Shown piece by piece: positions 26,702 to 37,755 of a DNA stretch of 64,000 nucleotides (the first letter of the stretch is position 1; the number at the start of each line of letters is the position of its first letter). Source of the stretch: Psettodes erumei (taxonomy: Eukaryota; Chordata; Actinopteri; Pleuronectiformes; Psettodidae). The notes under the pieces were generated by a model. It ran no database searches. It saw only the letters and a list, made by a program, of their open reading frames with translations, and had not been told where the DNA came from. The stretch lies in assembly GCA_016785225.1 (NCBI GenBank), contig JAFBJZ010000915.1, forward strand, positions 2,905,001-2,969,000, given 5' to 3'. The position numbers and the translations under genes were made by a program.

Positions 26702-27876
26702 GGATCTTGTTTCTGAGGCGCCTCAGTGGCTCAGTCACTGCACAAGTTGGAAACTCTCCCAGTCTCCTCTCCTCTCCTCTCCTCTCTTCTCCTCTGCTCT
26801 ACCCTCATCTTCTCATCTGACATCAGGAAGTGCTGAAAAATCATCCACTCTTTTAAAACCTCACTGAGTGATGAGTCAAGCACTGACGGTGTCTTCCCAT
26901 TGGTTCACTCACTTGTTCCAGAGCTGGTAACCATATGACACTATCTGTTTGTTGTTCGGTGGTCTGTGGTCTTCAGGGTCGAGACAGTGATAACAAGGAG
27001 AAAACCAAATATCCTCGTGGCTGCCAATTGCTCCTTTCAGCAGGATGGAAGACAAACAGAAATATTATTTACTTCCATCCCTCTGTAATTTGTGTCTTTG
27101 TGCTAGATCCAGTTTCCTCTGACCCTAAAAGCAGACAAACCCCGCCGTCTGCTTCAGTCTGATGTGACAAGCTGACGGCTCAGTGATGTTTCCCAAACTG
27201 TCGTGGGATGAGAAGCTTTCAGACCAATCAGCAGCTACAATTTTCAAAAACAACACGGAGCATGTCTGATGGTTTTATGGATAGCCGAGCGAAGAGCCAT
27301 CATAAATGTTTGATTTGATTTTCTCAGATGTCGTCACCACAAATCACATCAGCCTGTTTTTGTCTGTGTAAAGTCAAAGAATGTGATATGTTACTACCCC
27401 CCAGCATGACCCTCGGTGTTTACTGATGTCAGGTATTTCAAGCCCTCCTCTTCTCTGTGGCTCTCAGCTCCAAGCCCAGTGGTTCCCGCTGAACATGTAC
27501 ATTTTAAATAACAACTCAATTGAAACAGCTGCTCACTGCCGACAAAACTGTAAAAAAGAGAGGAGGAAATAAGCATTTGTTGGGGACTACTTTCAGCAGA
27601 TAGATAGATAGATAGGTAGATAGATACCTCCATTAGTCCACATCTCAAAAGCGGACGATAATTACAGGCATCATGCCACGGTTGCCATGACGACATAACC
27701 CCAAAAGAGTCATGAGCAAGAGAGAGAGGGAGTGATGTCCTTTTAGCCAGCCTCTCTCTCACTCCTGTGTCCCCTTCTCACGTTGACTTTTTTTTTCTAA
27801 CTCTCTCCATCATCTGTGTCGTAGGACTGGATTTGAATCTGAAAGCTCTTTTGTTGTTTGTCTGAAAGGAGCATGC

Positions 27877-27884
27877 ACGCACAC

Positions 27885-27924
<40 letters not shown>
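27877..27924 (+). repeat. (CA)n microsatellite
   Basis: About 48 bases of CA repeat with a few CG interruptions at its left end. Confidence 0.95.
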
Positions 27925-27926
<2 letters not shown>

Positions 27927-28065
27927 AGGACTCCCTTAAGAATACAGAGCAGTGAAGCTCATTTCTTTCTGCTGCTGACTGCACAACAAATTAATTTCCA
28001 AACTGGCTGCACTGGTTAAGAAAAAGACCCAATTTAGACAAAGCAGCACAAAACACTTTTTAGTT

Positions 28066-28250
28066 TTATTACCTCCCCCAAGGAGGTTATATAATCAGTC
28101 GTGTTTGTCTGTTCATTAGCAGGATCACACAAAAAGTAACAGACAGATTAACATCAAAATTTCACTAGAGGAGGATCATAGCCCGACTTAGAGGTGATTA
28201 AATTTTGGGAGTGATCCAGATCTGGGTCTGGATCCACTGCGAGATATGGC
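28066..28250 (+). repeat. Interspersed repeat, 'CCCCCAAGGAGGTTAT' type
   Basis: The segment begins 'cctcccccaaggaggttata' and continues through 'tttgtctgttcattagcagg' and 'ggatccactg'. I recognise this ordered set of phrases from a widespread nonautonomous repeat in fish genomes. The family name cannot be fixed without a library search. Confidence 0.55.
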
Positions 28251-28254
28251 AAAC

Positions 28255-28360
28255 TGGAAGTAAGTGCGGTGATCCAATAGTCGAATGATTAGGGCACATA
28301 CCACAAGGGCTTAAACTCCTGAACAGCAGGTCGCTGGTTCGGCTTGCAGCCGGCCGGACC
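28255..28360 (+). repeat. Possible tRNA-derived SINE fragment
   Basis: A degenerate A-box-like phrase (gtcgaatgattagggca) is followed about 50 bases later by 'ggtcgctggttcggctt', which matches the core of a Pol III B box (GGTTCG). No cloverleaf closes, so it is not a functional tRNA gene. The layout fits a decayed tRNA-related SINE head. Confidence 0.4.
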
Positions 28361-28830
28361 ACAAACTGATCCAGATACAGATGCTCTTCTGGCTTAGGGG
28401 AAATGGTCAGCCTCCCTGGAGGTAATTTATCCAGTAGTTGTTGTTTTATTGTTGTAGTTGTTGTTGTGAACTCTGAATTTAACACTGAATTCATTCTTGT
28501 CTCTTGATTGATATCCGGCATCTGATATGTAGAGTGGTTTTATGGCTGAAATATCATGGTAGAGGTAAAGGTCAAAGGTCAGGATTGAAGGTGTTGTGAC
28601 TGTGACTAATGATACAAAATGAAGCTTCCTCAGCTTGTTCCACTCACACACACTGACATACAGACACACACACAGATGCACACAGCGGTGAAAAGCTCAC
28701 AGTAATGCCTGTGTGTCTATGTCAGTGTATGTGTGCGTTTGTGTGTGTCAGAGGTGAGTGTTTAACATGATCACAGGTTTCTAATGGAGGTAGTAATTAC
28801 TTTCTGGCAGTCTGCCAACACAATTCACCT

Positions 28831-28831
<1 letters not shown>

Positions 28832-28871
<40 letters not shown>
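28832..28871 (+). repeat. (CA)n microsatellite
   Basis: About 40 bases of perfect CA repeat. Confidence 0.95.
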
Positions 28872-28873
<2 letters not shown>

Positions 28874-30917
28874 TCCCTGATCACAGGAAGTGAGGTGGTA
28901 GTGAAGGACACAGTTCAGACACAGTGGAGAGCTTTAACACAGATTCTTTCTTTCTGATTTTTACTTCTGGTTTGATCCCTTAGTTTTATATTATATCATC
29001 GTTGTTCCTTGACTCATATTCAGACAACATGAGGGTGAAGTTTGTTTTAAATTTTTAGTCCTGTAAATTACCGACTACAATGATTTATTGAATGTTTCAA
29101 AATTAAGCACATTGCCTGTTTGTCTGGATGAAGGACTTTGAACAGACAGCTGATTGTTTGTATATGTGCCAGGTGCCACAGCTGCTAACCTGGACCCCCC
29201 CAAAACCTGCACAGACTGGAAATTTAAAGGCTCATTAATGCATTTAAACTCTGCATGTTTGAAAGGCCTCATTAACGTCTTTAAGGTCTACTAAATGTAA
29301 ACAAGTCCAGATAAGAAAAGTCCCGAAACAGCTCTTACATGAGTGAACAGACACTCAAAATCAGGTTTGTGCTGTAAACAAAAAAGAATACAAGGCCAGT
29401 TAAATCCAGAGGTTTTAAATCATCTGTTAAGTGACTGTGTCCTTACTGAGCCAACTGTGCGTAAAAGACACTTAATTATGGAGAGGAGTAAGTTGATATA
29501 ATCCAATGAAAAAACATGAAGGGTGCAGCAAATATCATTTTATTATTGTTTTTTTAACGTATGTTTTCATCATCTGGGCCTGATTGATGGGAGTGAGGAA
29601 GGTTTCCAGGACTCTGTTTTTTTAAGATAAAAATGACCGCACTTTTTTTTATACTCGTTGACATTTCCTGTGTAGATCTGTTAATGCTGGCACCTGATTT
29701 TCATTTAGTTTTTTTTTTTAATGCTATTAGTTTTAGTCTCACTTTGTCAAACATTTGTAATTTTTATGTCTTCACTGTATCGTCACCATTTATGTTTACA
29801 GTTACCATGGTCACAGGTGTATGTCTGCTCTGCAGTATTAAAAACTGACTCACCTCAGTAAATCCAGTTGCTGATCTGATGTAGCACAGTCTTAGGGAGG
29901 GAACTGCATCAGTAATGGATTCCACACATGCAGGTCGTTGTGTTTGCAGGTAAACACGTCCATTCGTCCCTCTGTCACATTATCGTTTAGTTTGGAGTCG
30001 TTGACGAAAAAGGTTCTTCTTTTTAAAGGTTAGTCTATTTTTTTTCTCCAGCATGTATTCGTGGGTGCAGTTCTCGCCGCAGTGTAGGATGTTTAGTTGT
30101 TTGGTGTTGTTGGATTGAGACAGGCCGACTCTGACGTGCTCCAAACACCTTGCATTTCACGGGGTCGAGTATTTCACACAATGCGGGCAAAGTATTTTAC
30201 AATTTCTCATTCTTGTGAAGAAAACACCATGGAGTCTTTACAGTTAGATTTAAAGCAAATCTGAAGTGCCAATGTGATAAGTTGGATTGTTAAAAAGATA
30301 AAAGTGTGATCAGTGTAGACTCAGAACTACAGAAGTTGAATCTTTTGAATAATTTGCTGTTTTTCGCTTCAGTCACGTGATCCGTTGTGTCGCTTTTTGT
30401 TGCGTAACGCGATGTTTAGTCCCTCGAGAGTTGTTTCATCAGCTTTTCATTCCATCACTCAGTTTGTGTACTAGAAGAGCGAGACGGCGAGAGCAGCTTC
30501 TCACCCGAGGACAAAGGGCCGCCTATCAATCTATCTGTCGCTGCCTCCATCTGCGTCTCTGCTCGTCATCCTGCAGAGCTCTGAGATAAGAGGAGTTCAT
30601 TAGTCAGATAACTCATCTACCGCTTGTCCCCCCACTTTTTTCTCTCTTTATGTCTGCTCTTCCATTCGTCTTCCCCTCCTCCTCTTTTCATGGTTTTCTT
30701 TCTTCCTCACTTCACTTCCTTCTGCCTTGTTGTTCACTACACTCTGTCATTTCTCTGCCCTTTTCTCTACTGTATTTTGTTGTATGTTGTAATGGTTGGT
30801 TCATTTTGAGCTCAGGTGTAAAATACATTTGTGTTTTCATCCTCTTTTTCTCTTGTCAGGTTCATTTCATTAATCCGCCTGCTCACTTGCATAGGGAGAC
30901 TGGATGGTATATACTGT

Positions 30918-30945
30918 ATGGATGGATGGATGGATGGATGGATGG
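30918..30945 (+). repeat. (ATGG)n tetranucleotide repeat
   Basis: About six or seven perfect ATGG units. A shorter ATGG run occurs near 49,880-49,895. Confidence 0.9.
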
Positions 30946-33900
30946 AATGTGAAAGATGTAAAGTGTTGAGGAAATGAGGTGAAGGGTGATGTGAGGGGAG
31001 TTGATGATATAGATGGGGAGGTGTATGGATGGAGGGAGCACTAAAAAGATGAGTGGAGGTGTAAATGAGGCAGCGGGTGGAACCTGCGTTGGAGTGTGAA
31101 TATGGAGGAGAAGGACGGACGAGAGAGAGAGAGAACATGCTGTGTAAATGAGATCTCGTATTTAGATGATGCTTCATGTTCTATTCATGTTAGAAGTGCA
31201 GTGTGTGTGTGTGTGTGTGTGTGTGCACGCTGCAGATGGGCAGAATGTCTCTTAAAGGCGCATTCTGCTCTAAAACAGTTTTCCCGTGTTGTTCCTGCTC
31301 TTTCGTACTGGTGTTCAGTCCTGAGCTGACATCTGGCAGAAGTGTGATTTTCTGTTTCCCATTGAACTGTAAACTCCCATCAAACACGACCCCACACTGC
31401 CACCAGTATTTCTCTTTCTTGATTCAGGATTGAAGTATTATTATTATTTAGTATTTATGACTTGCCAAATATGTAAACGAATGAAATATCAGTGCATTAA
31501 TAGAGAAAATAAAACAAAATGTGTTGCATTTCGGTTATGAAGAAACATAATTTCTGTCGTGACATTTACTGACCTCATCTTTGCCGTCCAGAGGGTGAAC
31601 CCTGTCAGTTTTAGTGACCCCATGACCTTCCCCCAGTAGCGACACCCTCAAAACAAACTTCACACTTTTAGCTCTGCTGTTAGATTTTGGCCGCCACACA
31701 CTGCAATAAGAAAGGTCTCACATGTCAGACTCTGTCAGATGGATCTAATAAAGTTCTGGCCTCAGTCTGTGTCAGAAATCAGCTGAGACGTGACAGATTG
31801 TTTAATGAATTCCTGGGGGATTGTTGTGCAGCAATTTAAACATGGATGAAGGCAGAGACATCAGCTCCCATTATCGACCTGTGTCACTTTGCTCTGGTCT
31901 GTGCTTCTTGTTTCTAACTTGTAGCTTACAGTACAGTGTGGTGTCTCCATGCTCTTTATGTGTGTGTCATTGTTGGCGTTGTCATAGTAGTGGTCACATA
32001 ATGAGCTTTTCTGGTAGATATTTGAGGTCAACACTAAAGCTCATCTCATGGTAGTGGTGCTGTTTCCCTCACGGTTGCCCCCTTTCTGTGTTGTTTGACT
32101 TTAAAAAAACATTCCATAACAATGTTTTCTTACATGATGCTCCTAACTGTTACTCATTACTGTTACAAATGATTCACATGACTGTTTCCTCGCTCAACAC
32201 TGCAGCAATCAAGGTTTGGTGAAGTTCAGGCATCAAACTTTTATGGACAGAGTTCAAGAAACATCATTAGAGATAAACACAAGTTCTCTCCTTTAAATTA
32301 TTTATTGGTCGACTGTTGATAGGAAAGTGAACTAAATCATTAGGATTCTTCAGTCGAATACGTTCATACAGAACACTGCAGCTGCTTAATACTGACTTTA
32401 ATTAGGTAACGCCACTCAATATGAAATTAACATGAACCCTCTCGCTTCCCGACAGTCTCTTGATGAATAAGAGAAGCTCATGTCTCTGGCACTGACTGAT
32501 GAGTTGGGCTTTTGTTTCCATTTCAAATCAATGAATTCATTTGGACTCCCAGCTGTGACCATTGAGCAGGAGAAATGAATTCAGATGAGGTTATAATATA
32601 ATGGGGATGAGTGTGAGCGGTTGACCTGGACAGTCAAAGCTTGACGCAATCACAAAGTGTCCAGGTCTGAATCATTTATCTGCAGCGTGGATGTGAAGCT
32701 GCAGCAGAGTGACGGCTCTCGCCGCTTTGACGCTCTTTCGGCTGCTTTATTGATGAGGAGGATGGCGACGGCTACACGGGAGCCATCACACGCAAATGTA
32801 CATCTCCACTTTCCTCCTGCTGATGTTTCGTTTCAGGGATGAATCCAGTGTACAGAAACGTCTTCATCAGATAAACTCTGAATGTATGGAGGTCAGTGAT
32901 CTCTTTATCTGAGCCTGATGAGTTTATTTATGTTCTCTGGTGTCACCAAGGAGTAACTGACGATGACCCAGCTGGACACTATACATCTATGATATATGAT
33001 GACAGGCTGGTACATCCTCCTGTGTAGTGCCAGCACCAGCTTCTATATCAGCAGGAGGCGAATAGTGGCCCCCTAAAAAAAATTATTTGGCCCCATAATG
33101 AAATTTGAGGTTTTTGTGATATTATTTTTTTTCCATACAAGCGTTAAATAATCTGTAGCTCCGTTAAATAGGTACTTTACAAAGTAAAACACACAGTAGA
33201 TACCTACATCACCACCCCCATTGTAAAAACATTTAAATATAACATAATAATTTTAAAAAAGGCAGCCCATTGTTGAACCTAACTGCTGATCACTAAACAA
33301 CAGCACAAAGTACAAAGTCACACACCAACATGTCCTGATCAGAGCACGGGACGTGTTCAAAAGTGCCCACATTGTTAAGATGGTTTATAATTCAGCATCA
33401 GATTTCACCACAACAGCAGATGGTGCTGTGTGGGATCTAAACGTGACGTTTGGTACATGATCGGGTCGGATCTGTTCCCCACAGAGGGTAAGTTTCCACT
33501 CTGTGTGATTTATGATACAGAACCTCAGTTGTTCATCACCCTCACCTGTGACTGCTCTTTTAAACGGCTGTGAGCAAGTTCAATGTAACAGAGAGCAGAG
33601 GGTTATGTTTTTCAGACATGTGCAGAACCGAAAAGTGGGAAATTACTCTCTACAAAAACCCCCAACCAAATTGACCAATCGGTCTCCATGTCGCCATGTG
33701 TTTCGCATTATTCAAGTGTAATGGACATCAGTGATCTATAAATCCTCCTTCAGTCATTTAAAACACAGTCCACCTCAATGCAGTCTGCAGGCCATCCTAC
33801 CAACATCGACTCTGGGGTCAAGTAACCTTTGACCCTTGGTATCATTCCCTCTTCTTCTCTCTTCCATATAAACAGTGAAACAAGTACAGACAGGAAGTTA

Positions 33901-33961
33901 ATCAGCTCATGATGCATAGGAAAATACTGTATTATGTGGCACTGTGTCCGTGTGCATGTGT

Positions 33962-34228
33962 AAACAGGAGAGAAAGAAGAAGAAGTAGAGAGTAAGACGA
34001 GAGAGTGATAAAGAAATAGATACTAGAGAGAGCCGGGGGAAGGAGGGGATGATAGAAAAGAGTCGGAGTGAGAGAAGGAGAAATTGAAAGAGGTGATGCA
34101 GAGGAAGAGAGGAGGAGGTGTAAAAGACTGACAGAGAGAGAGAGAGAGAGAGCGAAAGAGGGAGGTAGGAGGGGAGGAGGAGCGGGAGGAGGAGAAGGAG
34201 GAGGAGGAGGAAGGAGGAGGGAGGCGGG
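33962..34228 (+). repeat. Long purine-rich (GA) tract upstream of CpG-rich block
   Basis: About 265 bases are overwhelmingly A and G on the plus strand, including a perfect GA run at about 34,133-34,152 and GAG/GGA triplets to 34,228. Frames across it (for example on the minus strand, rich in Leu/Ser/Pro) are composition artefacts. Such homopurine stretches can bind GAGA-type factors or form triplex DNA. Confidence 0.7.
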
Positions 34229-34439
34229 CAAGTAAGCAGCGGCAGCGGCAGCAGCTCAGCTGTTGTTACAACAGGGAACGCGTGCGGTTGTCGAGGGGAC
34301 GTAGCTGTTGCCACGGGGATTATTAACATGTCTGCCGCCACAGCAAAGGTCAGCAGGACCTGAACTTGAAGGGCGGTTGTCGGTTCGCATCCCGGACAGA
34401 GCTCCTCGAGCAAGGCAGCGAGGAGACAATGAGGACAAG
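34200..34439 (+). promoter_or_regulatory. CpG-rich block, candidate alternative promoter and first exon
   Basis: CG dinucleotides are dense here (for example around 34,276-34,315 and 34,369-34,415) in an otherwise CpG-poor region. The block ends in a plausible donor, GACAAG|gtagga, at 34,439/34,440. A second donor, AAAAT|gtaagt, lies at 34,684/34,685. It is 7 kb upstream of the sulf2 coding start and on the same strand, so an internal alternative sulf2 promoter is a reasonable guess. No TATA box is evident. Start site and transcript are unverified. Confidence 0.35.
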
Positions 34440-36004
34440 GTAGGATAGAGAGAAGAGAAACAAGGAGCTGATGTTAGGAAGGATGAATGAGGGAAAAGAC
34501 AAAGAAAGAAAGAGGAAGAGGAGGAGGAGAAGGAATAACGATTTGAGCATGAAGCGTCATCCATGAGGAAGTGAAAGAGGGAAGAAGAGAGAAAAGAGGA
34601 AGAGAAAAAGATAAGTGGTAGTGTCTGCAGAGTTTTGGGGTATTCTGTTGTCTCTCTCTCTGATCCTCATGTTACGAAGAAAATGTAAGTAACTGCTCTC
34701 GTGTGGTCTTCAGGTTGGTTCAGGCAGACATGGTTTGGATTGAGAGAAAGTGAGACGTTCAGCAGCAGTCTGTGGTTTTCGTACTGTTGATGAGTCCTTC
34801 ATCCAGTCTCAAATCAAGTGTGTTAGTGTGACTGTCGACACTTTCTGGCCCCTGTACTCTGTCTGAGGATCTCAGCTCTGAACGCATTGGTTCCTACTGA
34901 AGATATTTAGGTAGATAGATTTTTAGGTATTTGCACAGTCCAAAAAACTGAATATATTTGGTTTACTATGATATGTAACATTTGAATATGCTGGAACCAG
35001 TAGCTCATCAGGTAATCAATTATCAAAATTGAAGACTATCAATTACCTATTGTGATATTTGTTATCAAGTATATTGCCGGACCCTATTTTCCATTCAGCA
35101 AATAAGGGGACACACATTTGTGCTGCTGCAACTACTACACCAGAGCAAAAAAATGTGGATTAATTCACCACTGAAAATAGTCCAAAAGAAATGCACCTGT
35201 TTCCTGTTTTTAAAGATTTACATCTTCAGTATGAACCAGTGAGCGTACACTAACTAACTCATTGTTAGTTTTTGGTCTGCTCATGATATTTGCAGTGAAG
35301 AAGGAAAATGTGAAAAAAAAACACCACTTATGTTCTAGAAGTACTGCATTTGGCTTCAGTGCTGATTTGAGAGGGCAGAGAAACAAACAGAAGAAGGTGT
35401 ACAATTTCCTTTTTCTATGTCTGAATAATTCTGTAATGTGATAATCACTGGGAATCCTACACAAAACTTTCTGTACAAAAAAACCAAAATGAAACAGAGA
35501 GCTGAACAGAGCCACATGTTTTGGGAGCTACTCTTGTTTCCCGTCTCCTCCAGAGTCCGATGTTCCTGATGCTTATCAGTTTCATCTGTGTGTGTGTTCA
35601 GTCCAAACCCAGACCCAGGACGTGTTTACACTAGTGCAGCAGTGTCATGAGGGCCAGTACACCTGAGTAATGTCAAAAAAATATTCGGTTACTGAAACAT
35701 GATGATAATAATTAATATGAATGGATTTTGGAAGTAGAATAAGTTTTGGAACTACAGTTTCCATGATTTGTGGGTTTTGGGAGGGAAAACAGAGGAAGTA
35801 TAATGTTACCGTGGAGTCTGTATATTAAGCTGTGGGCTACAGCGTACGCACAATTATTAACCCTTCATTTGTTTATATTTTGTAATATTGTCCTAAATAT
35901 TCAGTCTGTCGGATTAGCTACGATCATGTCCTGTTTCAGGCTATCACTGGATTACTATGATTCTGAAGAAAATATAAAAACTTGATGATTCTTAGGCAAG
36001 CTCT

Positions 36005-36195
36005 GCAGCTTATAAGGAAATTCTTTATGCCTCCATGCCAGTGACTTGTCTGTCCATCCCGTCCTTGTGAACGCAATACCTTAGGATCACTATGATGGAA
36101 TTTCCTCACATTTGGCAGGAATGTTCACTTGGATTTGAGGATGAACAGATTAGATTTTTGTGGTCAAAGTTCAGGATCACTGCGACCTCACATCC
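36005..36195 (+). repeat. Teleost interspersed repeat fragment
   Basis: Phrases such as 'gaatttcctcacatttggca', 'gttcacttggatttgaggat' and 'tcaggatcactgcgacctca' occur in an order that I recognise from a common fish repeat. It is diverged and without a coding frame. Confidence 0.5.
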
Positions 36196-37439
36196 CTCAT
36201 GCCTCACATGGTGCCTCATCTCTCTGTCTCTGGTTAGGACAGGATAAATCGGCTGTGATGCTGATGCAGATAGAGAACGTAGGCCTGGAAATACCGTAAA
36301 TTGCATAGAGTAAACATCTGCTGACATGTTTATTGATAACAGTCAGGAAATATCAGATGACTTATTGATCAAAGAGAAATAAAAAATATTGGCAAGTGTA
36401 TTGATCTTTCTGTCTGTGACACGCGTGATGTACTGTAGGTCCAGACCACAGCTGGCTCTGTTAGATTAGGCTAATCTGTCACTATGGCAACCACTATAGT
36501 TTTTCATTTTCCATTGAACCGGCTACTTTTAAGGAAGTTTTGTCAGGAAGCAATGAGCTGACCTCTGACCTTTCACCTCATCACCAGGAGACATTTAATT
36601 TCCCTGCTGTTCTCTGCGCATGTAAAACTACTAATGAATATGGAACAGCAGGTCTGCATCAGTGCTGTATCTCTTTATTGACATTCACCACATCTCATAT
36701 TGAGTCTTTCGGCGGCCAGCTGCATCCGCGCCAAGGGCCACCAGCACCTCATGAATATTAACGAGCAGATAGATGTGATCGAGGAGCGGGAGCCTAAGAG
36801 GACGCATCAGGATGACAGACGACAGGATTTGCGATCCCCCAGGCGTTTGGAGCTCTTGTTCGCAGTTCAGGAGAGCGTGACTGCACGTGTCCAAACGCAT
36901 AATATAGTATGATAATATGGCAATGTGATAGTCTCATTCCAGAGTGTTCATTAATGTGCTGCTCCAACAGCCTTCACTCTTCTGGTTTTCCAGCAGATGT
37001 CTGGCTCACAGTCGTGTTCACTGTCCCGAAGGTGTAGGATGGTGTTGAGGTCAAGAACTCTGTGCAGACAAATCAAGTTTTTCCACACCAAACTGGGAAA
37101 AGAAAAAAAAACAAATAAGAAAAAATTGCCAAAAGAAAATGGAGATTGAATTACGTTTCCACAAGATGAGGTTCTTATAAGAGCTTCAGTCAAACCTCGA
37201 ACAACAAAAGACTAATCGGAAATGTGGCATTTCTGAGGAAGGTTCCAGTCTCCTCATCACTTCGCACTGATTTTCATCTCTTCACTGAAAACTGCAGTGG
37301 ATGATTTAACTCTTATGCTTTGTCTACATACTGATCTGTTCCACCACACTTTTATCAATACACCAGCTTTCCCCCTCAGCTTAGTGTAAAGACCTTTTGC
37401 CATGCTTCTTGATTATCTGTGGTGATTTCTACTCAGGTT

Positions 37440-37755
37440 GTTTTTTAATGCAGAATTGAAAATGCGCATGAAAAACAGTTGGATGCAAAAGCACCAGCTG
37501 TCGTGCTGAAACAGGACAAACAAAAATGTCTATGTCTTTAATAAGATGTCTTATTAAAACAGCAGTGATCAAACATTCTTACACCACGGCAGGCCATCTC
37601 TCAACACTGGAGACATGAAAAAGTACAACGTAATGTTGTTTTTTCAGTTGGTGAGATGTGGTTAAACCAGTTTTATGTAATGGAAATGAACAAATTATTA
37701 CCCATCCATTAGGGCAGATGTGTCCACATACTTTTGGCCATATTGTGAACTAAAG
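37440..37755 (-). repeat. Decayed Tc1-type nonautonomous element
   Basis: The right end reads 'tgtccacatacttttggcca' followed by 'tat', the reverse complement of the common 'tatggccaaaagtatgtgga' terminus. Internal phrases (for example 'gtgctgaaacaggacaaaca') also match my memory of small Tc1-related fish elements. The left boundary is approximate. Confidence 0.5.

Larger units (their letters stand above)
26186..33950. other. Noncoding interval, probable intron
   Basis: No coding exon is recognised. The interval contains a CT tract (26,662-26,698), a CTCCT tandem (26,764-26,795), a GATA-like tract (27,598-27,625) and CA tracts (27,877-27,924; 28,832-28,871). Two interspersed repeats lie at 28,066-28,360 and a fragment at 31,575-31,690. 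There is an ATGG tetranucleotide tract (30,918-30,945) and a TG tract (31,201-31,225). The patch at 32,450-32,660 is non-repetitive and rich in homeodomain-like ATTA/TAAT cores, but it shows no frame. Confidence 0.55.

Noticed and set aside
28255..28360. Possible tRNA gene
   Set aside because: A- and B-box-like words are present, but no cloverleaf or acceptor stem can be formed. A SINE remnant fits better.
33907..34413. 168-residue minus-strand open frame rich in Leu/Ser/Pro
   Set aside because: It reads the complement of the purine tract at 33,962-34,228. The composition explains the open frame.
36700..36912. 70-residue frame as a possible sulf2 leader-coding exon
   Set aside because: There is no matching Sulf N-terminal sequence, and the first coding exon at 41,402 already carries a proper signal peptide and start.
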